Part shown: piece by piece, positions 42,745-51,659 of the stretch | Position numbering within the stretch: position 1 is the first letter of the stretch | How the letters are laid out: every line of letters starts with the position of its first letter | Source: an uncultured Prevotellaceae bacterium | Lineage (GTDB): Bacteria > Bacteroidota > Bacteroidia > Bacteroidales > Bacteroidaceae | Direction of reading: 5' to 3' | Length of the DNA: 64,000 bases | Assembly: GCA_900314715.1 (NCBI GenBank) | Contig: OMWI01000004.1 | Location: 124,001 to 188,000, forward strand | Program-made: the position numbers and the translations under genes | Notes under the pieces: model-generated | What the model was told of the DNA's origin: nothing | The model's input: only the letters and a program-made list of their open reading frames with translations | The model's database searches: none

Positions 42745-43851
42745 TTAAATTTTCCATTCATCCTGCCATGTAATGACGGGAATCTGTTCGTTAAAAGTGA
42801 TGGGAAGCCAAATGTAACGGGCATCGATGGGATGATAAGGTCGCCAAATGTCTGCCATGAAGATAAACCGTCCGTCGGGTAGGGGAAGGACGAACGTGCT
42901 TTGTCCGCCAAAGGTAATTTCAGAACGAGGACCTACGCATGGATTGGGATGCTGTACCCACGGTCCCCAAATGCTGGGAGCGGAGAACATACGTGCCTCG
43001 TTGGGTTCCCATCCCGTGCAACCAGAGGTGATCATCCAGTAGGTGTCATCGTGCTTGAAGATGGCTGGAGCCTCATTGTGACCAGCAGGTGAGAGGCGCG
43101 TGTATCGTCCTGAATGATGCAGGAAGTCGGGCGTGAGCTCTGCGATGTGAATGGTCAGATTATCTTCAGACGAGAAGATGTGATATGCCTTGCCGTCATC
43201 GTCCACGTAAAGCGTCATGTCTCTCGACATCTGGCCTCCTTCAAAGTCGCGCTTGATGAACAGTCCACGACGAATGGCTCTCGTCCATCGGGGAGTCCAC
43301 CATTCTTGATAGTCGGATATCTTAAAGGAGTCTGCCACCTCTATTTCCCTTTTTCCGAATTCGATAGGCCATTTCCCTGCGTTGGCTCTGCCCGAATAGA
43401 GATATTGATAGGGTCCTTCGGGGCGATCGCTTACGGCTACTCCAAATCGTGCCGCATCATAGCCACGGTGCCTGAGTTCCAAGTGAAAATACATCACGAA
43501 CTTCTTTGTCGTGGGATTGTATATCACTTTCGGTCGTTCCATGATGCAACCGCGTTCGATTTCGTTGCCCTTCTCTTGTGAAACAGGCAATGCCACGCCC
43601 ATGTTTTTCCATGTTGTCAGGTCGGTAGAAGCATAACACGTAATGCCTACCATGGCATTGCTTGTGCGTTCTGACTTGTGTTCTCCAAACCAATAATAGG
43701 TGCCCTCATGCAACAAGACACCTCCGCCGTGTGCATTGATGTGGTTGCCGTCTGTGTCTAACCATAGTTGTCCAGGACGAATGATTCCGTCTTGGGCTGA
43801 TAGGTGCAGGGAGAAGATGGTGATTAGCGACAATAACATTACCTTTTTCAT
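42745..43851 (-). CDS. secreted glycoside hydrolase family 43 (subfamily 34-like)
   Basis: 368 aa with a signal peptide (VMLLSLITIFSLHLSAQ) and no lipobox. Single five-bladed beta-propeller. The catalytic base is in LWLDTDGNHINAHGGG, the pKa-modulating Asp in SRDMTLYVDDDGKAYHIFSS and the general-acid Glu in GHNEAPAIFKHD. The layout resembles the GH43_34 group, in which beta-galactosidase/exo-galactanase activity is known; arabinosidase is the alternative. Periplasmic. A TATATTTGC promoter element lies upstream. Confidence 0.9.
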   Translation of the reverse strand: MKKVMLLSLITIFSLHLSAQDGIIRPGQLWLDTDGNHINAHGGGVLLHEGTYYWFGEHKSERTSNAMVGITCYASTDLTTWKNMGVALPVSQEKGNEIERGCIMERPKVIYNPTTKKFVMYFHLELRHRGYDAARFGVAVSDRPEGPYQYLYSGRANAGKWPIEFGKREIEVADSFKISDYQEWWTPRWTRAIRRGLFIKRDFEGGQMSRDMTLYVDDDGKAYHIFSSEDNLTIHIAELTPDFLHHSGRYTRLSPAGHNEAPAIFKHDDTYWMITSGCTGWEPNEARMFSAPSIWGPWVQHPNPCVGPRSEITFGGQSTFVLPLPDGRFIFMADIWRPYHPIDARYIWLPITFNEQIPVITWQDEWKI

Positions 43852-43883
43852 AAATGGATGATTGATTCTTTGTTAAGTATTGT

Positions 43884-43892
43884 GCAAATATA
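43884..43892 (-). promoter_or_regulatory. GH43 gene promoter -7 element
   Basis: TATATTTGC on the minus strand, 32 bp upstream of the ATG; TTG at 43911-43913 with an 18-nt spacer. Confidence 0.6.
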
Positions 43893-43934
43893 CGGATTAT
43901 TCTTTAAATCCAATGTAAAGAATGTATATTTTTT

Positions 43935-44873
43935 TCAATTCAATAAAAAGAATAGGGAAACGCCAATCACCGAGATAACGGCTCCGATTACTCCCCGTAA
44001 TGTGATAGGTTGGTGAAACAGCCATCGGGAGGGTAGGAGAATGATGATGGGTGTCATGGCCATGATGGTGCTTGCAATGCCTGCTGCCGTGTATTGTACT
44101 GCCATCAACGAGAATCCTACGCCAATGAACGGACCAGAGAATACGGCAATCATCATAGCCAACAATCCTCGATGTTCGTGAAGGCTATCTCGCATTCGCC
44201 CTGCATGACCGCTGAGAATGAGCCAAGCAGAGAAACATACCAGTCCTGCGACACAACGAATCATGTTGGATGCAAAGGGTAAGTAATTTTCAATGGATGG
44301 GAGAACGTCAGAGGGTACATTGGCGATGTAATGGTCAAGTCCTATCTTGCTCAATACCAATCCTACGCCTTGTCCCAATCCTGCTCCGATGCCAAAGAGA
44401 ATGCCCTTGAAGGGAAGGCCGAGAGAAACATGGTGTTTCTCGTTGCGCCCCAAGACGGAAATGGCAATACCGAGGAGCGTAACAGCCATTGCCAACAAAG
44501 CATTCCATGACAAAGTCTGTCCAATCATTATCCATGCGAAGAATGCGGTAAACATGGGGGCGAGCGTCATGAATAGTTGTCCGTAGCGCGAACCGATGGT
44601 GAGGTAACTATTGAACAGGCACCAGTCGCCGAAGAAATATCCCACGACACCAGAAGCCAACAGCCATGTCCATGCTTCCTCGTTGGCATAGACGGGGTAG
44701 GGCGAGCCTAAAGTACACCACATCAAGAGGGCGGAAAGCAATAGTGCCACGGCCATTCGCCATACGTTCATCACGAACACGCCTAACCGCTTGCTGCCTA
44801 TCTCGCTGGATAGGGCGGCAATCGTCCATGAGAAGGCTACGCCTAATGATATGAGTTCTCCTAAGTATGTCAT
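43935..44873 (-). CDS. EamA/DMT family transporter
   Basis: 312 aa with ten predicted membrane helices in two five-helix repeats, as in the drug/metabolite transporter superfamily. Examples are YLGELISLGVAFSWTIAAL at the start, a GVVGYFFGDWCLFNSYL segment and ALLAMAVTLLGIAISVLG, with the second EamA half ending in GVIGAVISVIGVSLFFLL. The substrate is unknown; relatives export amino acids or metabolites. It is separated from the SusCD operon by a strong terminator and from the GH43 gene by its promoter, so it is an independent unit. Confidence 0.9.
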   Translation of the reverse strand: MTYLGELISLGVAFSWTIAALSSEIGSKRLGVFVMNVWRMAVALLLSALLMWCTLGSPYPVYANEEAWTWLLASGVVGYFFGDWCLFNSYLTIGSRYGQLFMTLAPMFTAFFAWIMIGQTLSWNALLAMAVTLLGIAISVLGRNEKHHVSLGLPFKGILFGIGAGLGQGVGLVLSKIGLDHYIANVPSDVLPSIENYLPFASNMIRCVAGLVCFSAWLILSGHAGRMRDSLHEHRGLLAMMIAVFSGPFIGVGFSLMAVQYTAAGIASTIMAMTPIIILLPSRWLFHQPITLRGVIGAVISVIGVSLFFLLN

Positions 44874-44885
44874 GAATTATCGTTG

Positions 44886-44927
44886 AAAAATGGCAGATGA
44901 AATGTCTTGATGCATTCATCTGCCATT
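44886..44927 (-). terminator. terminator of the SusCD-type operon
   Basis: On the minus strand AATGGCAGATGAATG / CATTTCATCTGCCATT pairs with one bulge around an ~8-nt loop and is followed by TTTTT. It lies 24 bp after the last lipoprotein gene. Confidence 0.9.
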
Positions 44928-44950
44928 CTTTTATTGATTATAACTAATGA

Positions 44951-45706
44951 TTAGTCATTCTCTTCAAGTCCACTATAACGAATACCGCTCACTTTGTAGC
45001 GAGTATAGCCGTCACCAGGATACCAGGGGTCGTCCTTATAAGTAACGAAGAATACGATGCTGTCGGCTGGTGAGCCATTTTTCTGTCGGCCAGCACCTTT
45101 CAGGATTTTACCATCGATGGTGACTGGCATAGACTTCTCCTCGTTGATCATTACGTCAACCATTTCGGGGGTTGTCTTTTTTTCGTCAGTCCAAACTGTG
45201 TCGCCTTTCGCATCGAGTTTCACTTTCTTGATCCACCACTGATAGCCCTCGCCGAAGTTCTCCGACTCTGTGCTTTTGAATGTCAGCGTATTCTGGTCGA
45301 TGTTTACCTTGGTCTTAATGGAATATGTAGGGAAACCAGGCATACCTAATTCAGGAAAACCATTATGGTACTTGATTCTGGCAGCCACAGTGTCGCCATT
45401 AAGAATGTCTATGTACTGCAGGAAGTAGCTACTATAGTTTGCTGAAAAATTACCAATGCCCATATTGTCCACCCACATTTCTGAGGCAGAATTTCCTGCT
45501 GTGTTGTATGTGAGCAAGATGGTCTTGCCTTCTCCGAAGTAGTCCTCGCCCGATAAGATGGGGTCACCGTTTTCATCGACGGCATCAACGATGCAGTACC
45601 ACATCCCTGCCATTGACTCTGTTGCTGTTCCTCCTATTTCCTCTTTCTCACAAGATGCGAAAACCGTAGTAAGGAGCAATGCTGCAAAATATACTAATTT
45701 CTTCAT
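44951..45706 (-). CDS. lipid-binding-like lipoprotein of the SusCD operon (PF12888-like)
   Basis: 251 aa. The lipoprotein signal peptide ends in FASCEKEE (Cys19 followed by acidic residues, consistent with surface export). Mature part: a calycin/lipocalin-like beta barrel with GMWYCIVDAVDENGDPI at the start and a final GYTRYKVSGIRYSGLEEN. It resembles the Bacteroidetes family once named putative lipid-binding hydrolase, found as the last gene of peptide-type SusCD loci. Its stop precedes the operon terminator and its start lies 6 bp after the previous gene. It is probably a surface accessory subunit of the importer. Confidence 0.82.
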   Translation of the reverse strand: MKKLVYFAALLLTTVFASCEKEEIGGTATESMAGMWYCIVDAVDENGDPILSGEDYFGEGKTILLTYNTAGNSASEMWVDNMGIGNFSANYSSYFLQYIDILNGDTVAARIKYHNGFPELGMPGFPTYSIKTKVNIDQNTLTFKSTESENFGEGYQWWIKKVKLDAKGDTVWTDEKKTTPEMVDVMINEEKSMPVTIDGKILKGAGRQKNGSPADSIVFFVTYKDDPWYPGDGYTRYKVSGIRYSGLEEND

Positions 45707-45712
45707 AATCGT

Positions 45713-46411
45713 TTATTCCTTAACCCATGTTTGTACAAAATTCATGTTTGCATACAGGACGTTTAACTTGATGGTGCTGGTCTCGAGTTCGAATACTCCT
45801 TCAAATCCGTCAGGGCCATCACCCCAACCAGGAACATAAGCATCCTCTAATACCAAACTTCCATCTTCCTCAATAGAGATTAAGCCTTCCATGGCATATT
45901 TGGTGCCATAACCAGCACGCTGGCAATACCAGCCACCAAGAAGGTCATCAACAGAATACGTGCCATCTTCATTGTCGATAATCAGAACCTCAAAATCAGT
46001 TCCGTAGGCTACTTGTGCACCTTCGCGAAGACGATAGCTGCTGGCCTGGCACAAATAGAAGCCTTCAACGGGATTGCTCGGGTCAAGCACAACTACCGTA
46101 CGTCTGGAATTTGCGGTAATACCATCAGAGTTCTTGATAGAGTAAACAATGGTGTAAATACCACTCTTCTTCGTGTTCAAGTTGCTATTAATGTTCACTT
46201 GGTCACTCACGTCCTCCCCATTGAGCGTAGCTGTATAGCCAGGGTCAGTGAAATTGGTACCTTTATCAATAACCATATAGGAATCACCTTTCAGCTCAAG
46301 AATGGGATAATAGGTCAAACGGCTCAACCCTTCCGATTCCTTGTCGCCACAACTTGTTACGGCGAAACTGACCAAGGCGAGCATCATTGCGAAAAATATG
46401 TTCTTTTTCAT
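45713..46411 (-). CDS. Ig-like (DUF5011/DUF5012) lipoprotein of the SusCD operon
   Basis: 232 aa from the start MKKNIFFAMML; upstream in-frame ATGs (to 46429) are less likely. The lipobox is AVTSCGDKES. Residues ~35-105 form an immunoglobulin-like domain (MVIDKGTNFTDPGYTATLNG, YTIVYSIKNSDGITANSRRT). The second half is a beta-rich domain (YGTDFEVLIIDNEDGTYSV, YVPGWGDGPDGFEGV). It is encoded between susD and the lipid-binding-like gene, as in the four-component importers described for Bacteroides. A surface accessory protein for ligand capture is the likely role. Confidence 0.82.
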   Translation of the reverse strand: MKKNIFFAMMLALVSFAVTSCGDKESEGLSRLTYYPILELKGDSYMVIDKGTNFTDPGYTATLNGEDVSDQVNINSNLNTKKSGIYTIVYSIKNSDGITANSRRTVVVLDPSNPVEGFYLCQASSYRLREGAQVAYGTDFEVLIIDNEDGTYSVDDLLGGWYCQRAGYGTKYAMEGLISIEEDGSLVLEDAYVPGWGDGPDGFEGVFELETSTIKLNVLYANMNFVQTWVKE

Positions 46412-46432
46412 AATTATCATCATTATCAATTA

Positions 46433-47950
46433 TTATTTAGCCCAGAATATCGGATTCTTATAGTCAGCATCATTGAATTCTGGAGTATTCGAATTACTTG
46501 ATGTTGATACAGATGGATAAGGCCAGCGCTGGATTACTTGATTGCTGCCTACTTTGTCGAAGACAGAGATAGGAGTATAGAGCGTACCAGGTGTATACAA
46601 TTCTGTGAGGAGCTTATCGTTGCCGCTGTCGTAGATACCACTTCCTGGTACAGGACCGAAAGCTGGATACTTCAGACGACGCAACTCGCACCAAGACTCA
46701 AAGTTGTTGGTACCAGAAAGGGCCATCCACTTTGAAATACCGATGCACTCCTTGTAGTTGGCTTGGTTATAAGGGAATTGTGCAATCACTTGATCTGCTC
46801 CGCTCACGCCAGCAGAAGCGCAAGATGCTTGAATGGCTGCATTGTAGTGTGCTTGAGCCTGTGCCGCATTGTTCTGACGAGCATAGTATTCAGCGATGAA
46901 GAACTCTACCTCTGCTACTTGAATCATGTAAACAGGTGAGTCGAACTTCATGGCTGGACGACACCAATAAGCTGCCTTGTAATTGTTTGACGTGCTGAAG
47001 TTGGTTCCAGACACACCACCTACATAATCTCCGCTACTGTTGGTGTCGAAGAATGCAGCAAGACGTGGGTCTTGGTAAGTAATATCGCCATCACTGCTCT
47101 TTTGCAACATCGTACCTACGATGGCTATGTTAGCAGTTACGTTGATTTGGGTAGAACCGAATGCGGTAGAGAATTCCTCTGCATAGTAGGGATTCATCTG
47201 TCCAACTTCGTTTTTCCAGAAACCAGCGTAAGCAACGTCAGCAGTTGGGAAATTGTTCTCGGCAATAAGTGCGCCGATTTTACTATCCACTTCAGGTACG
47301 GCACTTACTTCGCGACTCATAATCTTCAGTTTCAGTGCATTGGCAAACTGAATCCATGGAGTAGCGTTTTTACCTTGATAAAGGAAGTTAGTGGCTACGT
47401 TGTCAGAAGAAGATACTTTCTCCAAAGCCTCATCAAGTTCTTTGAGAAGACCTGCATAAACAACTGCACCTTCGTCGTAATGTGGAGATGGATTGCTGAT
47501 GTCGAGAGCCTCGGTATATGGGATGCTTCCGTAGCAATCTACCAATGTTTGAAGTGCAAAGCAACGCAAGGTGGTAGCTGCCAAATAGGTACCCCATTCA
47601 TTGTTCTTCTCTGCCAACGTGCGAATCGTTTGAAGGTTCTTCAAACCCACGCGGTTAATCTGCGAATAAGCAGAACCCGAACGCACGGGAGACATGTTGA
47701 ACTGTGAGTAGTCCACATAGTTGGATGTACCGAACATGTGTGAATAGTGTTGTGCAAAGTATCCTGCTGGAATGCGGAGTAGGTTGCCGTAAGTGGCGGC
47801 GATACCCATCTCAGCAGCAGGCAGCATGATACTGGTATTCATATTACCCTCGGTAGGAGAGTTAGGGTCCTGATTGATGTCTAAGTAACTGTCACAAGAG
47901 GTAGTTGCAAGACCCAGGATGATAGTCGATATAATTGCTAATTTCTTCAT
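46433..47950 (-). CDS. SusD/RagB-like outer-membrane lipoprotein (SusD-like 2)
   Basis: 505 aa from MKKLAIISTIILG; the lipobox is TTSCDSYLDINQDPNSP. All-helical TPR-type fold with the family segments LKNLQTIRTLAEKN, TLRCFALQTLVDCYGSIPYTEAL and, towards the end, KWMALSGTNNFESWCELRRL. It is the surface lid of the adjacent SusC channel and binds the incoming ligand. The sequence belongs to the SusD-like_2 branch, which is often peptide- or glycopeptide-linked rather than starch-linked. It starts 17 bp after the susC stop. Confidence 0.92.
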   Translation of the reverse strand: MKKLAIISTIILGLATTSCDSYLDINQDPNSPTEGNMNTSIMLPAAEMGIAATYGNLLRIPAGYFAQHYSHMFGTSNYVDYSQFNMSPVRSGSAYSQINRVGLKNLQTIRTLAEKNNEWGTYLAATTLRCFALQTLVDCYGSIPYTEALDISNPSPHYDEGAVVYAGLLKELDEALEKVSSSDNVATNFLYQGKNATPWIQFANALKLKIMSREVSAVPEVDSKIGALIAENNFPTADVAYAGFWKNEVGQMNPYYAEEFSTAFGSTQINVTANIAIVGTMLQKSSDGDITYQDPRLAAFFDTNSSGDYVGGVSGTNFSTSNNYKAAYWCRPAMKFDSPVYMIQVAEVEFFIAEYYARQNNAAQAQAHYNAAIQASCASAGVSGADQVIAQFPYNQANYKECIGISKWMALSGTNNFESWCELRRLKYPAFGPVPGSGIYDSGNDKLLTELYTPGTLYTPISVFDKVGSNQVIQRWPYPSVSTSSNSNTPEFNDADYKNPIFWAK

Positions 47951-47967
47951 ACGTTTGTCCTCCTTCA

Positions 47968-50900
47968 TTAGAATTTAACACCTACGTTGAAACCAAACGT
48001 GCGGCAGCCAGGGTTCACGTACAACTCACCGAATTGTCCTTCAAGGTCGTTACCAGTGGTACTTCCCTCTGGGTCGATGAAGGTGTTGCTCTTATGAGTC
48101 CAGGTAAACACGTTGTTGCAGAACAGAGACACGGTGATGTCGCTTAAGTAGAGCTTGCTAACCAATGACTTGGGAAGTTGGTAGGCAAGTGTGATGTTAC
48201 GCAGTTTGACGAACGATTTGTTGAGCAAGTAAGCTTCGCCACCTTGTCCCCAACCGTAGTCGTTGTAATATCCTTGGTAGTCGCCATAACCTAAATCGCC
48301 ACCGCCTAAGAAAATAGGAGTCGTGTTCTCCACGTATCCGCCCTTTCCGTCGCTAACAACAGAGTTGGGGATAACGAATGGACGACGCTCGTTGTAAGTG
48401 GTGATAGCACCATTACCGGTGAATTGCATCAAGTTCTTCGAACGTGAGAACATATATCCACCCTTACGGATGTCAAGAGCGGCGCTCAACGTAATGCCTT
48501 TCCAAGACAATGCTGTAGTAACACCGCCAATCCAGTCGGGATTCATGTTCTTGCCAGTATCTACAAGGTCGGTAGTCAGCAAGGGTTGTCCGTCTTCACC
48601 AACGATCAGTTTTCCGTCGTTGGTGTACTGAGGCATGTATGTGTAGAATTCACCCATAGGATTGCCTTCCTCTGCATAGAAGTAAACGGCATCGTTACCA
48701 GCTGAGAAGCTGTAGATGGTGGTCTTTCCACCTTCAACGCTGGATGGCATGGAGAGAATCTTGTTGCTGTTCTTAGAGAAGTTGAAACCTAAATCCCAAC
48801 GGAAGTCTTTCGTACGAACAGGTGTGGTATTAACGAGCAACTCGATACCACGGTTGCGCACGTTACCGAAGTTGGTCACCATGGAAGAATAACCTGATGC
48901 TGGGTCTACTGGCAACGTGAAAATCTGGTCTTTCGTCTCTCGGTTATAGTAAGCGAAATCGACATTGATACGATTACCTAAGAAAGCGAGGTTCAAACCA
49001 ATTTCATACTCAGTGGTCATCTCAGGTTTCAGTTCAGAACTACCAATGGTGGAAGAAGCTTGGAAAGCGTTGATTCCGCCAAGTGGGAACTTAGCAACGT
49101 CGCTACCATAATATGCACGTGAAGTACCTTGAATGAAGCGTGCAGAAGTTAAGTATGGGCTGGCATCATTACCAGTCTTACCGTAAGCTAAACGCAACTT
49201 ACCGAAATCAAGGATGTTGTTCTTTGGAATCAATCTTGTGAAAATCCAGCTCAATGTAGCTCCAGGATAGAAGTAGCTGTTCTTATTCAGAGGCAATGTT
49301 GATGACCAGTCGTTACGAGCTGTAAGACCTAAGTATAACATTTCGTCCCATCCTAAAGTAATGTCACCGAACAAACCTACGAGGCGACGCTTTGACTGGC
49401 TCTCAGAAAGTTCTGATATCGTAGAACCGTTGGAGAGATCCCAGAAACCAGTGTTGAAGGTCAACTTGTCTGTCTGGCCTGATGAGAGAGTTTGATAGCG
49501 TTCATTCATGTTGACACCTGCGGTTACGTTCACGTCAAGCATGCCATCTAAGTACTTATCAGCCCAGTTAGCCAAGAAGTCGTGGTTCTTCTCATATTTG
49601 CGGAGATAGCGGCTAAATACCCAACCATCTTGGTTCATGTTTGATGGCGCATAACCGTAATCTTCATTGATGAGGGCATCGTCGAGCGTAATCTGTGGGA
49701 AACCAATCTTGAAGTCATAGTCGGTGTAGTCGAAACCATAACGATAGGTAAGCGTCAACTGGCGAATAGGTTTGATGTCTGCCTGAATCTTACCTTGTAC
49801 TTGTTTTGAGTCGTTGTGGTTGTAGTTGTTCTCAATAGCCCAATATGGGTTGGTAATACCGTATGGTGTGTACCATGCCTCTGGCGTATTGAATGGTGAA
49901 CTGAGATCCTTGCGGTCAACCAAACTGAGGTCGCGTGGGAACTCTAAGATACCGTCGATGACTGATGTTCCCTGGAAAGAACCTGGGATGTCGGCTTTTG
50001 AAGTAGCGATATTCACGCTTGAAGACAACTTCAACCAACTGATAGGCTCATAGCTTGCACGCATGGCAATGGTGTTACGTCTGTAGATGTCCTTGTTGCT
50101 TGGGATGATACCATCGTCGCCAGAGTAGCCATAGCTCAGGTAGTAGGTCATCTTGGAATCATCGCTGACACCGCTCAATGCTACGCTATGACTGGTGGTG
50201 AGACCTGTTTCGAAGAAATCCTTGATGTTGTTTTCCACTGCTTCGTACTTGTGAATCAATTGCTGGTGGTTCCAGATAGGACCATATACCTGTTGTGAAC
50301 CATCGAATTCAGGTCCCCAAGAACCGTTCTCAATGAAAGTCTGCTTACCATTCCATCCCTGACCAAATTGGTTTTGGAACTTAGGCAATGTAGCTACGGT
50401 GCGCCATTGCACGCTACCATCGTAGGTAATGGTGAAGTTACGACCATCGCCTCTCTTACCACTCTTTGTAGTAACGACGATTACACCATTGGCAGCACGG
50501 CTACCATAGAGGGCTGTAGCAGCAGCACCCTTCAACACCGTCATCGACTCAATATCGTTGGGGTTGATGTTGGAGATACCACCCATAGCCTCTTCATGTC
50601 CTTGTGACAAAGAAGATGTTTGCTGGAGGGGTACACCATCGACAACGTACAATGGTTGGTTGTTACCGTTAATTGAACTAAAACCACGGATAATAACCGA
50701 GTTAGCTGTACCTGGATCGGCAGAACTTGCGCTGATTTGCACACCAGCCACCTTACCTGCCAAAGCTGAAGTAACATCGGTCATCTTACCTAACGTTAAC
50801 TCATCATTGTCAAGTTGTGTGGCAGAATATCCCAGTGTCTTCTGTTGACGTGAGATACCCATGGCCGTAACCACGATTTCGTCAAGGTTAGTGTCATCGC

Positions 50901-51183
50901 TGCGCAATACGATACGCATTCTTGGACGAGCACTTACTTCCAGTGTCTCCATACCTAAGTAGGAGAAACGGAGTTGTGACTTACCAGCTGGAACGGTCAA
51001 TGAGAATCGACCGTCATTACCTGTCACGGTACCGATGTTCGTCCCAATAACGAGAACGGACACACCGATGACTGGCTGTCCATCTTCTTGAGACACTACG
51101 ATACCATCGACTTGAGTTTGAGCAAATGCACTTCCTAAGCAAAGGAAGATGCCTGCCAAAAACATTGTTAGTCTTTTTACCAT
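47968..51183 (-). CDS. SusC/RagA family TonB-linked outer-membrane channel
   Basis: 1071 aa. Signal peptide (MFLAGIFLCLGSAFA), then a carboxypeptidase-regulatory-like domain (DGIVVSQEDGQPVIGVSVLV; residues ~25-95), the TonB-box region LDEIVVTAMG, a plug domain (IRGFSSINGNNQPLYVVDGV near 170-190) and a 22-strand barrel ending FGFNVGVKF. It imports substrates through the outer membrane with energy from TonB-ExbBD. First gene of a four-gene operon with susD and two lipoproteins; no glycosidase, sulfatase or sigma/anti-sigma pair is attached, unlike polysaccharide loci. A consensus promoter with a ~100-nt leader precedes it. Confidence 0.95.
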   Translation of the reverse strand: MVKRLTMFLAGIFLCLGSAFAQTQVDGIVVSQEDGQPVIGVSVLVIGTNIGTVTGNDGRFSLTVPAGKSQLRFSYLGMETLEVSARPRMRIVLRSDDTNLDEIVVTAMGISRQQKTLGYSATQLDNDELTLGKMTDVTSALAGKVAGVQISASSADPGTANSVIIRGFSSINGNNQPLYVVDGVPLQQTSSLSQGHEEAMGGISNINPNDIESMTVLKGAAATALYGSRAANGVIVVTTKSGKRGDGRNFTITYDGSVQWRTVATLPKFQNQFGQGWNGKQTFIENGSWGPEFDGSQQVYGPIWNHQQLIHKYEAVENNIKDFFETGLTTSHSVALSGVSDDSKMTYYLSYGYSGDDGIIPSNKDIYRRNTIAMRASYEPISWLKLSSSVNIATSKADIPGSFQGTSVIDGILEFPRDLSLVDRKDLSSPFNTPEAWYTPYGITNPYWAIENNYNHNDSKQVQGKIQADIKPIRQLTLTYRYGFDYTDYDFKIGFPQITLDDALINEDYGYAPSNMNQDGWVFSRYLRKYEKNHDFLANWADKYLDGMLDVNVTAGVNMNERYQTLSSGQTDKLTFNTGFWDLSNGSTISELSESQSKRRLVGLFGDITLGWDEMLYLGLTARNDWSSTLPLNKNSYFYPGATLSWIFTRLIPKNNILDFGKLRLAYGKTGNDASPYLTSARFIQGTSRAYYGSDVAKFPLGGINAFQASSTIGSSELKPEMTTEYEIGLNLAFLGNRINVDFAYYNRETKDQIFTLPVDPASGYSSMVTNFGNVRNRGIELLVNTTPVRTKDFRWDLGFNFSKNSNKILSMPSSVEGGKTTIYSFSAGNDAVYFYAEEGNPMGEFYTYMPQYTNDGKLIVGEDGQPLLTTDLVDTGKNMNPDWIGGVTTALSWKGITLSAALDIRKGGYMFSRSKNLMQFTGNGAITTYNERRPFVIPNSVVSDGKGGYVENTTPIFLGGGDLGYGDYQGYYNDYGWGQGGEAYLLNKSFVKLRNITLAYQLPKSLVSKLYLSDITVSLFCNNVFTWTHKSNTFIDPEGSTTGNDLEGQFGELYVNPGCRTFGFNVGVKF

Positions 51184-51285
51184 AATTCTCTCTCTTAAAT
51201 TATTACTATATTAATAAACTCTTTATCTGCGTCCAAATAACAAATAATACCTCGATTATTCGTTTGTTTAATGTTTTTTAAACAT

Positions 51286-51317
51286 GCAAAAGTAGATGAA
51301 AGTGATGAAATATGCAA
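51286..51317 (-). promoter_or_regulatory. promoter of the SusCD operon
   Basis: On the minus strand TTG (51315-51317), a 20-nt spacer and TACTTTTGC (51286-51294), followed by an untranslated leader of ~95 nt. Confidence 0.7.
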
Positions 51318-51419
51318 ATATTTCGATAAAAAATTAAAAATTTCTATTAAAAAACGTTGATTTGTCAATGCTAAGTTCCTAAAACTTACAGTTTGTAACT
51401 AAAAAATAAGGCATTTTGT

Positions 51420-51590
51420 AATTTACAATTATCAATTAATAATTCACAATTATCAATTCACAATTAATAATTCACAATTAGATTGAAAATTGAAGATGAT
51501 ACTATTCTCCCATCTATCATCTCCAATGCAGTATTCTTTTTCTTTACATTTTACTCCCCTTTCTCTTTGGAGAGGGGTAGGGGGTGAGGC
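51420..51590. repeat. AT-rich direct repeats and a G/C-rich hairpin downstream of the large secreted protein
   Basis: AATTAATAATTCACAATTA occurs twice about 29 bp apart (from ~51434 and ~51463), within a series of CAATTATCAATTCAC words. From 51555 to 51585, CTCCCCTTTCTC / GAGAGGGG pairs around a TTTG loop and is followed by G-rich sequence. The remainder of the 476-bp gap holds the SusC leader and promoter on one side and a terminator on the other; no gene is visible. Confidence 0.7.
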
Positions 51591-51594
51591 TTTT

Positions 51595-51636
51595 GAAAAA
51601 ATAAATGGGCAGGATACGCTTTGGCGCACCCTGCCC
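51595..51636 (-). terminator. terminator of the large carbohydrate-binding protein gene
   Basis: On the minus strand GGGCAGGgTGCGC-CAAA-GCGTAtCCTGCCC is followed by ATTTATTTTTT. It starts 24 bp after the stop codon. Confidence 0.9.
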
Positions 51637-51659
51637 ACAAACAAACATTTATTGAAAGA

